A stretch of 64,000 nucleotides of DNA from Phytomonospora endophytica (GTDB lineage Bacteria; Actinomycetota; Actinomycetes; Mycobacteriales; Micromonosporaceae). The translations under genes were made by a program, and so were the position numbers. Below are positions 24,186 through 32,145 of this stretch, piece after piece. The first letter of the stretch is position 1, and every line of letters begins with the position of its first letter. A model generated the notes under the pieces. It saw only the letters and a list, made by a program, of their open reading frames with translations. It was not told the origin of the DNA and made no database searches. The stretch covers positions 13,181 to 77,180 of the forward strand of contig NZ_JACHGT010000020.1 of the NCBI RefSeq assembly GCF_014202425.1. The letters run 5' to 3'.

Positions 24186-26141
24186 TCAGGACAGGCCGAG
24201 GCGGTCGGCGAAGAAGGTCAGGTGGTCGGCGTGCAGATCGCGCGCCCGGCTCGCCGAACGGGCACCGTGACCGCTCTCGCCCCGGCGCCGCAGCAGCAGC
24301 GGCCCGGCGGTCTCCGGCCGCCCGTGCTGGAGCGACGCGCACATCTTGCGGGCGTGCGCGGGATGGACGCGGGCGTCGTTGTCGAAGATCGTGAACAGCG
24401 CGTCGGGGTACTCCACGCCTCCACGGACCCGCGCGACCGGCGAGATGTCCCGCAGCCAGGCGAACTGCGCGGAATCGGCGGCGCTGCCGAAACCGTTCGT
24501 CCACTGTGCTCCTTCGCCGTGCTCCTCGAAGCGCACCATGTCGAGCATCGGCGCCGACATCACCGCCGCCGCGAACAGCCCCGGCTCCTGCGTGATCGCC
24601 GCCCCGACGGTGATCCCGCCCTTGCTGCCCCCACTCGCACCGAGCATCGCCGAGGTCGCCGAACCACGCTCCACGATCAGCCGCGCGCAGGCGATGAAGT
24701 CGTCGACCGGGTTCTGCTGGTGCGCGCGCATTCCGGCGGCGAACCACGCGGCGCCGTACTCGCCGCCGCCGCGCAGATTCGTCATCGCGTACCGGCCGCC
24801 CGCCAGCACCCACGCCAGCCACGTCGGCCGGTACTCCGGCGGCCAGGACACGTTCCACCCGCCGTAGCCCTCCACGATCGTCGGCAGCCGCCGGCCGGCC
24901 GGAACGTCCGAAGGGGACAGTAGAAAGAACGGGATCCGCGTCCCGTCGGCCGAGGTCGCGAACAACTGCTCGACCGACACCCCGGCGACCGCCTCGGTCT
25001 CCTCGACCGCGACCGGACCGTCCGCCGAAAGGCGCAGCAGCGTCGGCGGCGTGGTGTGGTCGGTGTAGACCAGCCCGCCGCCCAGATCGAGCCTTCCCCT
25101 GCCCGGCAGGGGAAGTTCGACCGGGGCGAGCGCGCCGGAAGGGTCGTGCAGGCTCAGGACGCTCACCACGTCACGGCGATGGGCGGCCAGGATCCGCCGT
25201 CCGTGAAAGGCGAAGGCGTAGAGGATGTCCTCGCCTTCGGCGATCACGTCCCGCCAGGCCCCGTCGTCGCCGACCTCGGCGAGCCGCCACCGGGGAGCGC
25301 CTTCGGCGGTGAGGAGGTACAGCCGCCCGTCGGGCCCGAAACGCGCGTAGGTCAGCACGTCCGGCCCGGACTGGACGGTCGTGCGGCCGCCGTCGCGCAG
25401 GTCCACGACGTGCACGTCGGTCCGCAGGAGGGAGCTGTGCTCGACCGTCACCGCCAGCCGCGACCCCGCCGGATCCAGCGAGAGCCGGTACTCGGCCGCC
25501 GTGACTCCGGGATCGGCGAACACGAGCGCGTCCCGGTCGAAACCCGTGCCGATCTCGTGCCGCCACACGTCGTGGACCAGCGGTGCGGACGGCCGCTGGT
25601 AGACGAACCCGTGCGAGTCGGGCAGCCAGGCGACGTCGGCGGCCCAGCCGGTGCACACCGGCGGCCCGAGCGTCTCACCGCGCCCGACGTCGAGGACGTG
25701 CAGGAAGGAACGGTCGTCGCCCCGGTCGGAGACCTGGTAGGCGAGCAGCCGCCCGTCCGGTGAGGGCGTGTACACGTCGAGGGTCATCGTCGCCCGCTCC
25801 GACAGGTCCGCCGGATCGAGCACGACGCGTTCGCGCCCGTCGGGTTCGATCACGACGAGCACGGGATGTTCGGCGCCGGGACGGCCGCGCGTGACGAAGA
25901 CCCGCCCGCCGCCCTCCTTCGGCGTGCCCACCGTCGGCCGCTCCAGCTCGGCGAGCCGCCGCAGCCAGGCCGCACGCTCCCCGGCCAGCCCCGCGAAGTA
26001 GCCCTCGGCGAGCGCGTCCTGCGCCTTCGTCCAGGCGCCGGTCGCGGGGGAGTCGGTCTCCAGCCAGCGGTAGGGATCGGGGACGACCTGGCCGTGGCGC
26101 TCCACGGCGGTGTCGTCCCGGCGTGCCTCGGGGTAACGCAT
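24186..26141 (-). CDS. Prolyl oligopeptidase family serine peptidase (S9A)
   Basis: A 651-residue cytosolic peptidase. It has the N-terminal DPYRWLE segment of prolyl oligopeptidases, a seven-bladed propeller (about residues 65-390), and an alpha/beta hydrolase domain with catalytic Ser in GGSKGG (near 505), Asp in FDNDARVHP (near 588) and His in SGHGARS (near 625). It should cleave short proline-containing peptides. ATG 26141 is chosen over GTG 26150 because TAGAGT, a -10 hexamer, ends 7 nt upstream, giving a leaderless mRNA. That -10 lies inside a 24-bp palindrome beside the ArsR gene, so repression is likely. Confidence 0.93.
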   Translation of the reverse strand: MRYPEARRDDTAVERHGQVVPDPYRWLETDSPATGAWTKAQDALAEGYFAGLAGERAAWLRRLAELERPTVGTPKEGGGRVFVTRGRPGAEHPVLVVIEPDGRERVVLDPADLSERATMTLDVYTPSPDGRLLAYQVSDRGDDRSFLHVLDVGRGETLGPPVCTGWAADVAWLPDSHGFVYQRPSAPLVHDVWRHEIGTGFDRDALVFADPGVTAAEYRLSLDPAGSRLAVTVEHSSLLRTDVHVVDLRDGGRTTVQSGPDVLTYARFGPDGRLYLLTAEGAPRWRLAEVGDDGAWRDVIAEGEDILYAFAFHGRRILAAHRRDVVSVLSLHDPSGALAPVELPLPGRGRLDLGGGLVYTDHTTPPTLLRLSADGPVAVEETEAVAGVSVEQLFATSADGTRIPFFLLSPSDVPAGRRLPTIVEGYGGWNVSWPPEYRPTWLAWVLAGGRYAMTNLRGGGEYGAAWFAAGMRAHQQNPVDDFIACARLIVERGSATSAMLGASGGSKGGITVGAAITQEPGLFAAAVMSAPMLDMVRFEEHGEGAQWTNGFGSAADSAQFAWLRDISPVARVRGGVEYPDALFTIFDNDARVHPAHARKMCASLQHGRPETAGPLLLRRRGESGHGARSASRARDLHADHLTFFADRLGLS

Positions 26142-26146
26142 GATCA

Positions 26147-26170
26147 ACACTCTAGCGATTGCTAGGGTGT
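26147..26170. promoter_or_regulatory. 24-bp palindromic operator over the peptidase -10
   Basis: Arms ACACTCTAGC and GCTAGGGTGT are inverted repeats with one mismatch around GATT. The minus-strand -10 TAGAGT (26154-26149) of the peptidase is inside the left arm. The ArsR-family gene begins 37 bp away on the other strand. The size and symmetry suit a winged-helix dimer. Confidence 0.6.
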
Positions 26171-26206
26171 AGGGCCAGAGGGTCCCCCGTCTGGTTTAGT
26201 GGGGAC

Positions 26207-26737
26207 GTGCCGACCAGTCCGCGCCTGCGCGCCCTCGCCCACCCGATCCGCCTGCGCATGCTGTCGCTGATGTGGGCCGGGCCGATGTCGGCCGCCGAGC
26301 TCGCCCGCGAGCTGTCCATCGGCCACGGCCTGGCCACGCAGCACCTGCGGGTCCTCGACAAGGCCGGTTACGTCGAACTCGTCGAGATCCGCGCCAAACG
26401 CGGCGGCCGCGAGCGGCGGTTCGCCACCGTCCGCGGCACGCCCCTGAGCGACCAGGCCGCCGAGGGCGGCCTGCCGCTGCTCGTCCAGAGCCTCGGCGGG
26501 GCCGTGCGCGACCGCGTCCCCGCCCACCGCGTCGACCGCCCCCTGCTCACCGTCGACGGCGAACTCTGGATGACACCCGAGGCCTACCAGGCCGCCCACG
26601 ACGACGTGCTCGCCGCGATCGAGCGCTTCCACGCCGCCGCCGTCGCCCCGCACGCCGAGGGCGCCGAACGGGTCAGTCTCACCGCGGTCGCCTTCGCGAT
26701 GACCGAATCGGTGGTGCCGGATCCGCCCGAGGGGTGA
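26207..26737 (+). CDS. ArsR family transcriptional regulator
   Basis: A 176-residue winged-helix regulator. The ArsR HTH spans about residues 2-75: LRALAHPIRLRMLSLM, then SAAELARELSIGHGLATQHLRVLDKAGYVELV. The C-terminal ~95 residues lack clustered Cys, so no metal site of the classical ArsR type is evident. GTG 26207 is chosen because the domain begins right after it. It is divergent from the prolyl oligopeptidase and 9 bp ahead of an SDR/DUF2867 gene on the same strand. The palindrome between the divergent genes is its probable operator. Confidence 0.87.
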   Translation: MPTSPRLRALAHPIRLRMLSLMWAGPMSAAELARELSIGHGLATQHLRVLDKAGYVELVEIRAKRGGRERRFATVRGTPLSDQAAEGGLPLLVQSLGGAVRDRVPAHRVDRPLLTVDGELWMTPEAYQAAHDDVLAAIERFHAAAVAPHAEGAERVSLTAVAFAMTESVVPDPPEG

Positions 26738-26746
26738 TCATGGGGC

Positions 26747-28204
26747 ATGCGGATCCTGGTCACGGGCGCCACCGGTTACGTCGGCGGACGGCTCGTCCCC
26801 CGCCTGCTCGAATCCGGCCACGAAGTGCGCTGCCTGACCCGCTCCCCGGACCGCCTGCGCGACGTCCCGTGGGCCCTGGATGTCGAGATCGCGACCGGTG
26901 ACGTCGCCACGGGCGAAGGCCTCGCCGACGCCCTGGACGGTATCGAGGTCCTCTACTACCTCGTACACGCCCTGGGGCGCAAGGACTTCGCCGACGTCGA
27001 CCGCCGCTCGGCGGCCAACGTCGCCGAGGCCGCCGGCGCGGCCGGAGTGCGGCGGATCGTGTACCTGGGCGGCCCGGTCCCGCACGGCCGGCACATCTCG
27101 GCGCACCTGCGTTCGCGCGGTGAGGTCGCCGAGGTCTTCCTGCGCGGTGACGTCCCGGCGGTGGTGCTGCGGGCGGCGGTCATCATCGGCTCCGGGTCGG
27201 CGTCCTTCGAGATGCTGCGGCACCTCACCGAGCGGCTGCCGCTCATGGTCACTCCCCGCTGGGTGCGCAACCGCGTCCAGCCGATCGCCGTCCGCGACGT
27301 CCTGTACTACCTGACCGCGGCGGCCGCGGCCTTCCCACCGGAGGTGAACCGCGCCTTCGACATCGGCGGCCCCGACGTACTCACCTACGCCGCCATGATG
27401 CGCCGCTACGCCCGGGTCGCGGGCCTGCCGCCGCGTGTCCTGCTCCCGGTCCGGGCGCTCACACCGACGCTGTCCTCGTACTGGGTGGGGCTGGTGACAC
27501 CGGTTCCCAACGCGATCGCCAGGCCCCTCGTCGAGAGCCTGGTGCACGAGGCCGTGTGCTCCGAACACGACATCGCCGACCACGTCCCCGACCCGCCCGA
27601 GGGCCTCACCGGTTTCGAGACCGCCGTCGAGCTGGCGCTGCGCCGGATCGCCGACGCGGCCGTCGAGACGAGCTGGACCAACGCCTCCGTTCTCGGCGCG
27701 CCCGCCGAACCCCTGCCGAGCGACCCCGCCTGGTCGGGCCGCACGGTCTACACCGACATGCGCGGACGCGACGTCGACGCCCCGCCCGAGGCGCTGTGGG
27801 ACGTCGTCGAGGCCGTCGGCGGCGAGCGCGGCTGGTACTCCTTCCCGCTGGCATGGGCCGTTCGCGGGTGGCTCGACCGTGCCGTCGGCGGTGTCGGCCT
27901 GCGCCGGGGGCGACGCGATCCCCGCCGGCTGCGTCTCGGCGAGGCCCTCGACTTCTGGCGCGTCGAGGAGATCGTCCCGGGCGAACTGCTCCGGTTGCGT
28001 GCCGAGATGCGCGTGCCGGGGCGCGCGTGGCTGGAGATGCGGGTGCGCTCGCGGCCCGGCGGCAGCCGCTACGAGCAGCGCGCGATCTTCCTGCCGAAAG
28101 GGCTCGCCGGGCACCTGTACTGGGCCTCGGTCGCGCCCTTCCACGCGATCGTCTTCGGTGGCATGGCCCGTAACATCGGCCGGGCGGCCGAGCGACCGAA
28201 ATAG
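26747..28204 (+). CDS. SDR family NAD(P)-binding protein with DUF2867
   Basis: A 485-residue two-part protein. The N-terminal atypical SDR domain has the nucleotide-binding GATGYVGGRL (residues 7-16) and a KDFADVDRRSAANVAEAA segment. The C-terminal DUF2867 domain (about residues 340-480, including WYSFPLAWAVRGWLDRAVGG and LDFWRVEE) is a common partner. Its function is unknown; family members are linked to quinone or lipid metabolism. The start is 9 bp after the ArsR stop, so co-transcription is likely. Confidence 0.87.
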   Translation: MRILVTGATGYVGGRLVPRLLESGHEVRCLTRSPDRLRDVPWALDVEIATGDVATGEGLADALDGIEVLYYLVHALGRKDFADVDRRSAANVAEAAGAAGVRRIVYLGGPVPHGRHISAHLRSRGEVAEVFLRGDVPAVVLRAAVIIGSGSASFEMLRHLTERLPLMVTPRWVRNRVQPIAVRDVLYYLTAAAAAFPPEVNRAFDIGGPDVLTYAAMMRRYARVAGLPPRVLLPVRALTPTLSSYWVGLVTPVPNAIARPLVESLVHEAVCSEHDIADHVPDPPEGLTGFETAVELALRRIADAAVETSWTNASVLGAPAEPLPSDPAWSGRTVYTDMRGRDVDAPPEALWDVVEAVGGERGWYSFPLAWAVRGWLDRAVGGVGLRRGRRDPRRLRLGEALDFWRVEEIVPGELLRLRAEMRVPGRAWLEMRVRSRPGGSRYEQRAIFLPKGLAGHLYWASVAPFHAIVFGGMARNIGRAAERPK

Positions 28205-28292
28205 TCGATAAGCAACCATTCGCCTGATTGACCCCGATAGCCTTGTCCCGACCGACCCGCCCGGTTCCGGCGCAAGACGAGGGAGGCGCTCC

Positions 28293-28487
28293 ATGTCTCG
28301 GCAGCAGTTCGGTTTCCTGGCGGGCTTCCTGTTCGTCGGCCTGTGGGCACTCGCGGGCATCGGCCCGGCCATCGGCGCGCTCATCGTCGGCGGCATCGGG
28401 TTCTTCATCGGCCGGGTCCTCGACGGCGACGTCGATGTCAACGAACTGGTCGGCAGGTTCACGCCCAGCGGCACCAAGTCGCGCTGA
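28293..28487 (+). CDS. Small membrane protein, DUF2273-like
   Basis: A 64-residue protein with two hydrophobic segments (about residues 6-24 and 26-42) and a polar tail DVDVNELVGRF. Small DUF2273 proteins typically precede Asp23 genes. GGGAGG lies 6 nt before ATG 28293. It is first in a five-gene run (28293-30530) of envelope-stress proteins. Confidence 0.75.
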   Translation: MSRQQFGFLAGFLFVGLWALAGIGPAIGALIVGGIGFFIGRVLDGDVDVNELVGRFTPSGTKSR

Positions 28488-28513
28488 CGATCCACTACGC
28501 CAGGAGGCAGACC

Positions 28514-29014
28514 ATGGCCGACACGGCCACCAGCACAGCCGCCCGCGAGGACGCCAAACGCGACACCTCACCGTCGAAGACCGGCGCGAAACGGCCCGCG
28601 GCCGAACAGGGCCGCACCCAGATGGAGACCGAGAACGGCAAGACCCGCATCGCCGACGGCGTCGTCGAGAAGATCGCCGGCCTCGCCGCCCGCGAGATCC
28701 CCGGCGTGCACTCGATGGGCTCGGGCCTGTCGCGCCGGATGGGTCAGCTGCGCGCCATCGTCCCCGGGAGCGGCGAATCGCTCGGCCAGGGCGTGTCGGT
28801 CGAGGTCGGGCAGCTCGAAGCGGCCGTGGACCTCGACATCGTCACCTGGTACGGCCAGAGCATCGTCGACGTCACCGACGCCGTCCGGCGCAACGTCATC
28901 GACCGCGTCGAGGAGATGACCGGGCTCAAGGTCGTCGAGGTCAACATCAACGTCGACGACGTGTTCGTCGAAGGCGACGACGAAGACGACGACAAGGAGC
29001 CGCGGGTCCAGTGA
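28514..29014 (+). CDS. Asp23/Gls24 family envelope stress protein
   Basis: A 166-residue member of the alkaline-shock-protein 23 family. A charged, disordered N-terminus (about 1-35) is followed by the Asp23 fold: GKTRIADGVVEKIAGLAAR, IPGVHSMG, and the VDLDIVTWYGQSIVDVTDAV then LKVVEVNINVDDVFV pattern. The protein ends in an acidic run. It is cytoplasmic and is expected to be held at the membrane by an AmaP-type anchor. AGGAGG precedes ATG 28514. The stop overlaps the next gene by 4 bp (GTGA). Confidence 0.92.
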   Translation: MADTATSTAAREDAKRDTSPSKTGAKRPAAEQGRTQMETENGKTRIADGVVEKIAGLAAREIPGVHSMGSGLSRRMGQLRAIVPGSGESLGQGVSVEVGQLEAAVDLDIVTWYGQSIVDVTDAVRRNVIDRVEEMTGLKVVEVNINVDDVFVEGDDEDDDKEPRVQ

Positions 29015-29334
29015 CGCACGCCCATGACCGTGGTGCCTTCGCCAAGGAGCTCCACGACGCCATCGTGAAAGTCCCGGGTGTGACCAGGCTCGTGTCGAGT
29101 TCACCGGTCGAGGTCGCCACGCACTTCGCGGGCGGCCGCGTCGCCGGGCTGCGCCTGTCGGGCGACGTCGTCGAAGTCCACGTCGCGGTCGACCGGGTCC
29201 CGGTCGAGCCGGTCGCCGAGAAGGTCCGCGCGCTGGTCACCGAGCGGCTGGCCGCCGAGCAGGACGGCCGGCCCGTCGCGGTCACCGTCGCCGACCTCGA
29301 CCTGGCGAACCTGCCGCGCCCCAAGGGGGGGTGA
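29011..29334 (+). CDS. Asp23-cluster small protein
   Basis: A 107-residue protein starting at GTG 29011, within the previous stop (GTGA). It shows a degenerate Asp23-like pattern: HDAIVKVPGVTRL, VEVHVAVDRVPVEPVAEKVRALV and VTVADLDL. It is probably a shortened paralogue serving the same membrane-associated layer. It has no transmembrane segment. Confidence 0.75.
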   Translation: MTHAHDRGAFAKELHDAIVKVPGVTRLVSSSPVEVATHFAGGRVAGLRLSGDVVEVHVAVDRVPVEPVAEKVRALVTERLAAEQDGRPVAVTVADLDLANLPRPKGG

Positions 29335-29338
29335 GGCG

Positions 29339-29851
29339 ATGCGTGTCGCCAACCGGCTCGTCGCCCTGCTGCTGGCCCTCGCGCTGTTGGTCGGTGGGCT
29401 ACTCGTCACCGCCGAGGGCGTCATGGTCGCCGCGGGCCGTCCGCCGATCCTGATACCGCTGCGGAGCTGGTACGACACGCTCACGACGGTCACCTTCGCC
29501 GACCGCGTCGTCCTCGCGATCGCGATCGGGGTGGCCGTCCTCGGCCTGCTGGTGATCTTCGCGCAACTGCGGCCGTGGCGGCCCGAGCGGCTGCCCGTCG
29601 AGGGCGCCGAAGGCTGGTACGTGCGGCGGCGTTCGGCCGAACTCGGTCTCGCCGGCGCCGTCGACCGCGTGCCCGGTGTCAGCCGCTCCCACGCGCGACT
29701 GGGCAAAGGCTGGCGGCTCGACATGCGCGCTACCGCCGCGCCCGAGGCCAAGGCGGAAGTGGAGGAGGCCGTGCGCGGCGAACTGGCGCGCATGTCGGCG
29801 CCTTCGGGTCCGGTCCGGGTGCGGCTGACGCGGCCCAAGCGGGTCGCATGA
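29339..29851 (+). CDS. DUF6286-type membrane protein
   Basis: A 170-residue protein with membrane segments at about residues 7-32 and 58-77 and a cytoplasmic domain that carries VDRVPGVSRSHARLG and a C-terminal VRVRLTRPKRVA strand. The topology, two helices then an Asp23-like ferredoxin-type fold, matches DUF6286 proteins encoded in actinobacterial Asp23 clusters. Its start is 4 nt after the previous stop. Confidence 0.7.
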   Translation: MRVANRLVALLLALALLVGGLLVTAEGVMVAAGRPPILIPLRSWYDTLTTVTFADRVVLAIAIGVAVLGLLVIFAQLRPWRPERLPVEGAEGWYVRRRSAELGLAGAVDRVPGVSRSHARLGKGWRLDMRATAAPEAKAEVEEAVRGELARMSAPSGPVRVRLTRPKRVA

Positions 29852-29867
29852 CGGGGGAGGAGCACCG

Positions 29868-30530
29868 GTGACCGATGCCGCGAACAGGGCCTGGTGGACC
29901 GTGATCGGCGTCCTGCTGACCGCCGCCGGCGTCAGCGGAGTGCTCGTCCACTTCGATCTCCTCCCGCGCTTCGGCGCCGACACGCCACTGCTCGGCCCGC
30001 AGGTGCTCGACCTGTGGCGGCGGGGCGGGTCCTGGAGCCTGCCGATCGTCATGGCCGCCGGTGTCATCGTCGCGCTGGTCGGCCTGCTGCTCCTGCGCGC
30101 GCAACTGCGCCGCCGGGGCGAGGCGGGCATGAGCGACGTCGTCTTCGAGCGCACCACCGAGACACCCGTCATGCCCTCGGAGCCGACCGACTACGCCGCC
30201 CTCGACGTCAAAGGCGGGGTCGCGACCGCCGTGATCACGCCCGCCGTCGGGCGCACGAAGGTCCGCGCCGGTGGGATCACCCGTGCCCTCGAACGCGACG
30301 TGGCCGCCGGACCGTCCGTGCGCAAGGCCAGCGTCGCGCTGACCGGCGACGCGCCCGACCCGGTCGCGTGGATCCGGCTCGACCTCAAGCCCGAGGCCCG
30401 CGTCGCCGACGCCCGCGAACAGCTCGACACCGTCCTGGCCCGCTTCGGTGAGACCACCGGACTGCGCGTAGACCGCCTCGACGTGACCGTCCGGCCCGAT
30501 ACCGGCGAAGGCTCGTCGCGCGTGCGCTGA
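29868..30530 (+). CDS. AmaP-like alkaline-shock membrane anchor
   Basis: A 220-residue protein starting at GTG 29868. Two membrane segments (about residues 10-28 and 60-80) enclose an extracellular loop, and the C-terminal ~120 residues form a cytoplasmic domain (ALDVKGGVATAVITPA and TGLRVDRLDVTVRP). This is the layout of AmaP, which anchors Asp23 at the membrane. It is last of the cluster; its stop is 3 bp from the convergent fucosidase stop. Confidence 0.8.
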   Translation: MTDAANRAWWTVIGVLLTAAGVSGVLVHFDLLPRFGADTPLLGPQVLDLWRRGGSWSLPIVMAAGVIVALVGLLLLRAQLRRRGEAGMSDVVFERTTETPVMPSEPTDYAALDVKGGVATAVITPAVGRTKVRAGGITRALERDVAAGPSVRKASVALTGDAPDPVAWIRLDLKPEARVADAREQLDTVLARFGETTGLRVDRLDVTVRPDTGEGSSRVR

Positions 30531-30533
30531 CCG

Positions 30534-31784
30534 CTACATGATCTTCCCGGGCGGCCGCTCGGGCTGCTCCTCCGGTTCCTCCGGTCGCTCCACGCCCGTC
30601 ACGTGGGCCGCGACCGACTCCAGCCGGCCCGCGTCGAGCCGGATCCGCAACTCGCGCACCGTCCGGCTTCCCACCGCGTGCAACCGCCGCACGCCGACCG
30701 TCCCGCCGCTCACCACCGCGACGCCGTCGGCGAAGATCTCGTGGGCGAAGATCCGCTGCCCCTCGGCCAGATCCTCGCGCAACTCGACATGGTCCAAGGC
30801 CACCGGCGCCGCGAACCGCGCGACGACCACGTCGCCCTCGACGCTCAGCACCGCCTCCACCGGCGAACCGAAGCGCCTGCGGACCTCCGCGCCGAACTCC
30901 GCGAGACGAGCCGCGTCGGCGTCGTCGAAGAGACCCCGCCGGTCCGGCCCGACGTTGAGGAGCAGACCCGCGCCCAGCCCGATCGAGCGGTAGTGGATCG
31001 CCATCAGATGGCGCAGACTCTTCAGCGTGTGCGCGTCATCGGGTTGCCAGAACCAGTCCCCGCGGATCGGGACATCGCACTCCGGCGGCAGATACGTCGC
31101 CGCGCCGAGCGTGTCGACCTCACCGGTGAACATCGACTTCTCCGTATGGGCCACGGCATAACGCACCGGATCGGCGGCCAGACCGTCCTCGTTGCCGACC
31201 CAGCGAATCGTCGGACGGCCCATGTTGAACACCATCGCGCCCGGCTGATGCTCCGCGACGACGCCCATGAAGCGGTCCCAGTCATAGACCCGGCCCTCCG
31301 AACCGGCGCCGTCGAACCAGATCTCGAACAGCTCGCCGTAGCCGGTGCACAACTCCGTCAACTGCCGGACGTAGAAGTCGTCGTAGGCAGCCGGATCGCC
31401 GTAACAGGACGCGTTGCGGTCCCACGGCGACACGTACACGCCGAAACCGATCCCCGCCGCCCGGCACGCCTCCGCGACCTCCCCGACGACATCACCACGC
31501 CCACCCCGCCACGGCGAAGACCGGACCGAATAGTCCGTTGTCGCCGTCGGCCACAGACAGAAACCGTCATGGTGCTTCGCCGTCACGACGAGATAGCGCG
31601 CACCGGCCTCCGCCGCGGCGTCAGCCCACCGTCGCGCGTCGAAGGCCGTCGGTGCGAAGGAGGCGGCGGGGAGGGTGCCGTCGCTCCACTCACGGCCGTG
31701 GAAGGTGTTGACGCCGAAATGGCAGAAGACGCCGAAACCGGCGCGCTGCCACGCGAGCTGGTGGGAGGTGGGGGAGATGCTCAT
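30534..31784 (-). CDS. GH29 alpha-L-fucosidase
   Basis: A 416-residue glycoside hydrolase family 29 enzyme. Diagnostic segments are FGVFCHFGVNTFHGREW, YLVVTAKHHDGFCLWPT and the catalytic-nucleophile region LFEIWFDGAGSEG (Asp near residue 157). A C-terminal beta-sandwich follows from about residue 315. There is no signal peptide, so it probably acts inside the cell on imported fucosides, or leaves by a non-classical route. It stands alone, between the AmaP gene and a repeat array. Confidence 0.92.
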   Translation of the reverse strand: MSISPTSHQLAWQRAGFGVFCHFGVNTFHGREWSDGTLPAASFAPTAFDARRWADAAAEAGARYLVVTAKHHDGFCLWPTATTDYSVRSSPWRGGRGDVVGEVAEACRAAGIGFGVYVSPWDRNASCYGDPAAYDDFYVRQLTELCTGYGELFEIWFDGAGSEGRVYDWDRFMGVVAEHQPGAMVFNMGRPTIRWVGNEDGLAADPVRYAVAHTEKSMFTGEVDTLGAATYLPPECDVPIRGDWFWQPDDAHTLKSLRHLMAIHYRSIGLGAGLLLNVGPDRRGLFDDADAARLAEFGAEVRRRFGSPVEAVLSVEGDVVVARFAAPVALDHVELREDLAEGQRIFAHEIFADGVAVVSGGTVGVRRLHAVGSRTVRELRIRLDAGRLESVAAHVTGVERPEEPEEQPERPPGKIM

Positions 31785-31814
31785 GATCGACGGAGGATAC
31801 TCTGCTTGCTTTGG

Positions 31815-32144
31815 CGGCGCGAACGAAACCGCCTGAGGGGTATGGGATCGGGCTCGGCCCGCCGCCGGTGCGGGGTTCCCGGCGTGCGGGAGCTGCGAAG
31901 CGGGCGCGATCGAAACCGCCTGGGGGGTATGGGATGGGGCTCGGTCCGCCGCCGGTGTGGGGTTCCCGGCGTGCGGGAGCTGCGAAGCGGGCGCGATCGA
32001 AACCGCCTGGGGGGTATGGGATCGGGCTCGGTCCGCCGCCGGTGTGGGGTTCCCGGCGTGCGGGAGCTGCGAAGCGGGCGCGCGCTCGTGGGCGAGGCTG
32101 CGGCTTGGTTCCCGGCGTCCGTGGGTGAGCGGAGCGAGGCTCGC
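31815..32144. repeat. 87-bp tandem repeat x3 plus flanking unit (family A, inverted)
   Basis: The motif GAAACCGCCTG starts at 31825, 31912 and 31999, giving a period of 87 bp. Units read GGTATGGGAT, CTCGG.CCGCCGCCGGTG, TTCCCGGCGTGCGGGAGC. The left edge GGCGGCGCGAACGAAACCGC is the exact inverse of the long unit at 14.9-15.8 kb. The segment 32098-32144 (CTGCGGCTTGGTTCCC ... GCGAGGCTC) is the inverse of the short unit there. The array abuts the toxin stop codon. No gene lies in 31785-32145. Confidence 0.88.
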
Positions 32145-32145
32145 C

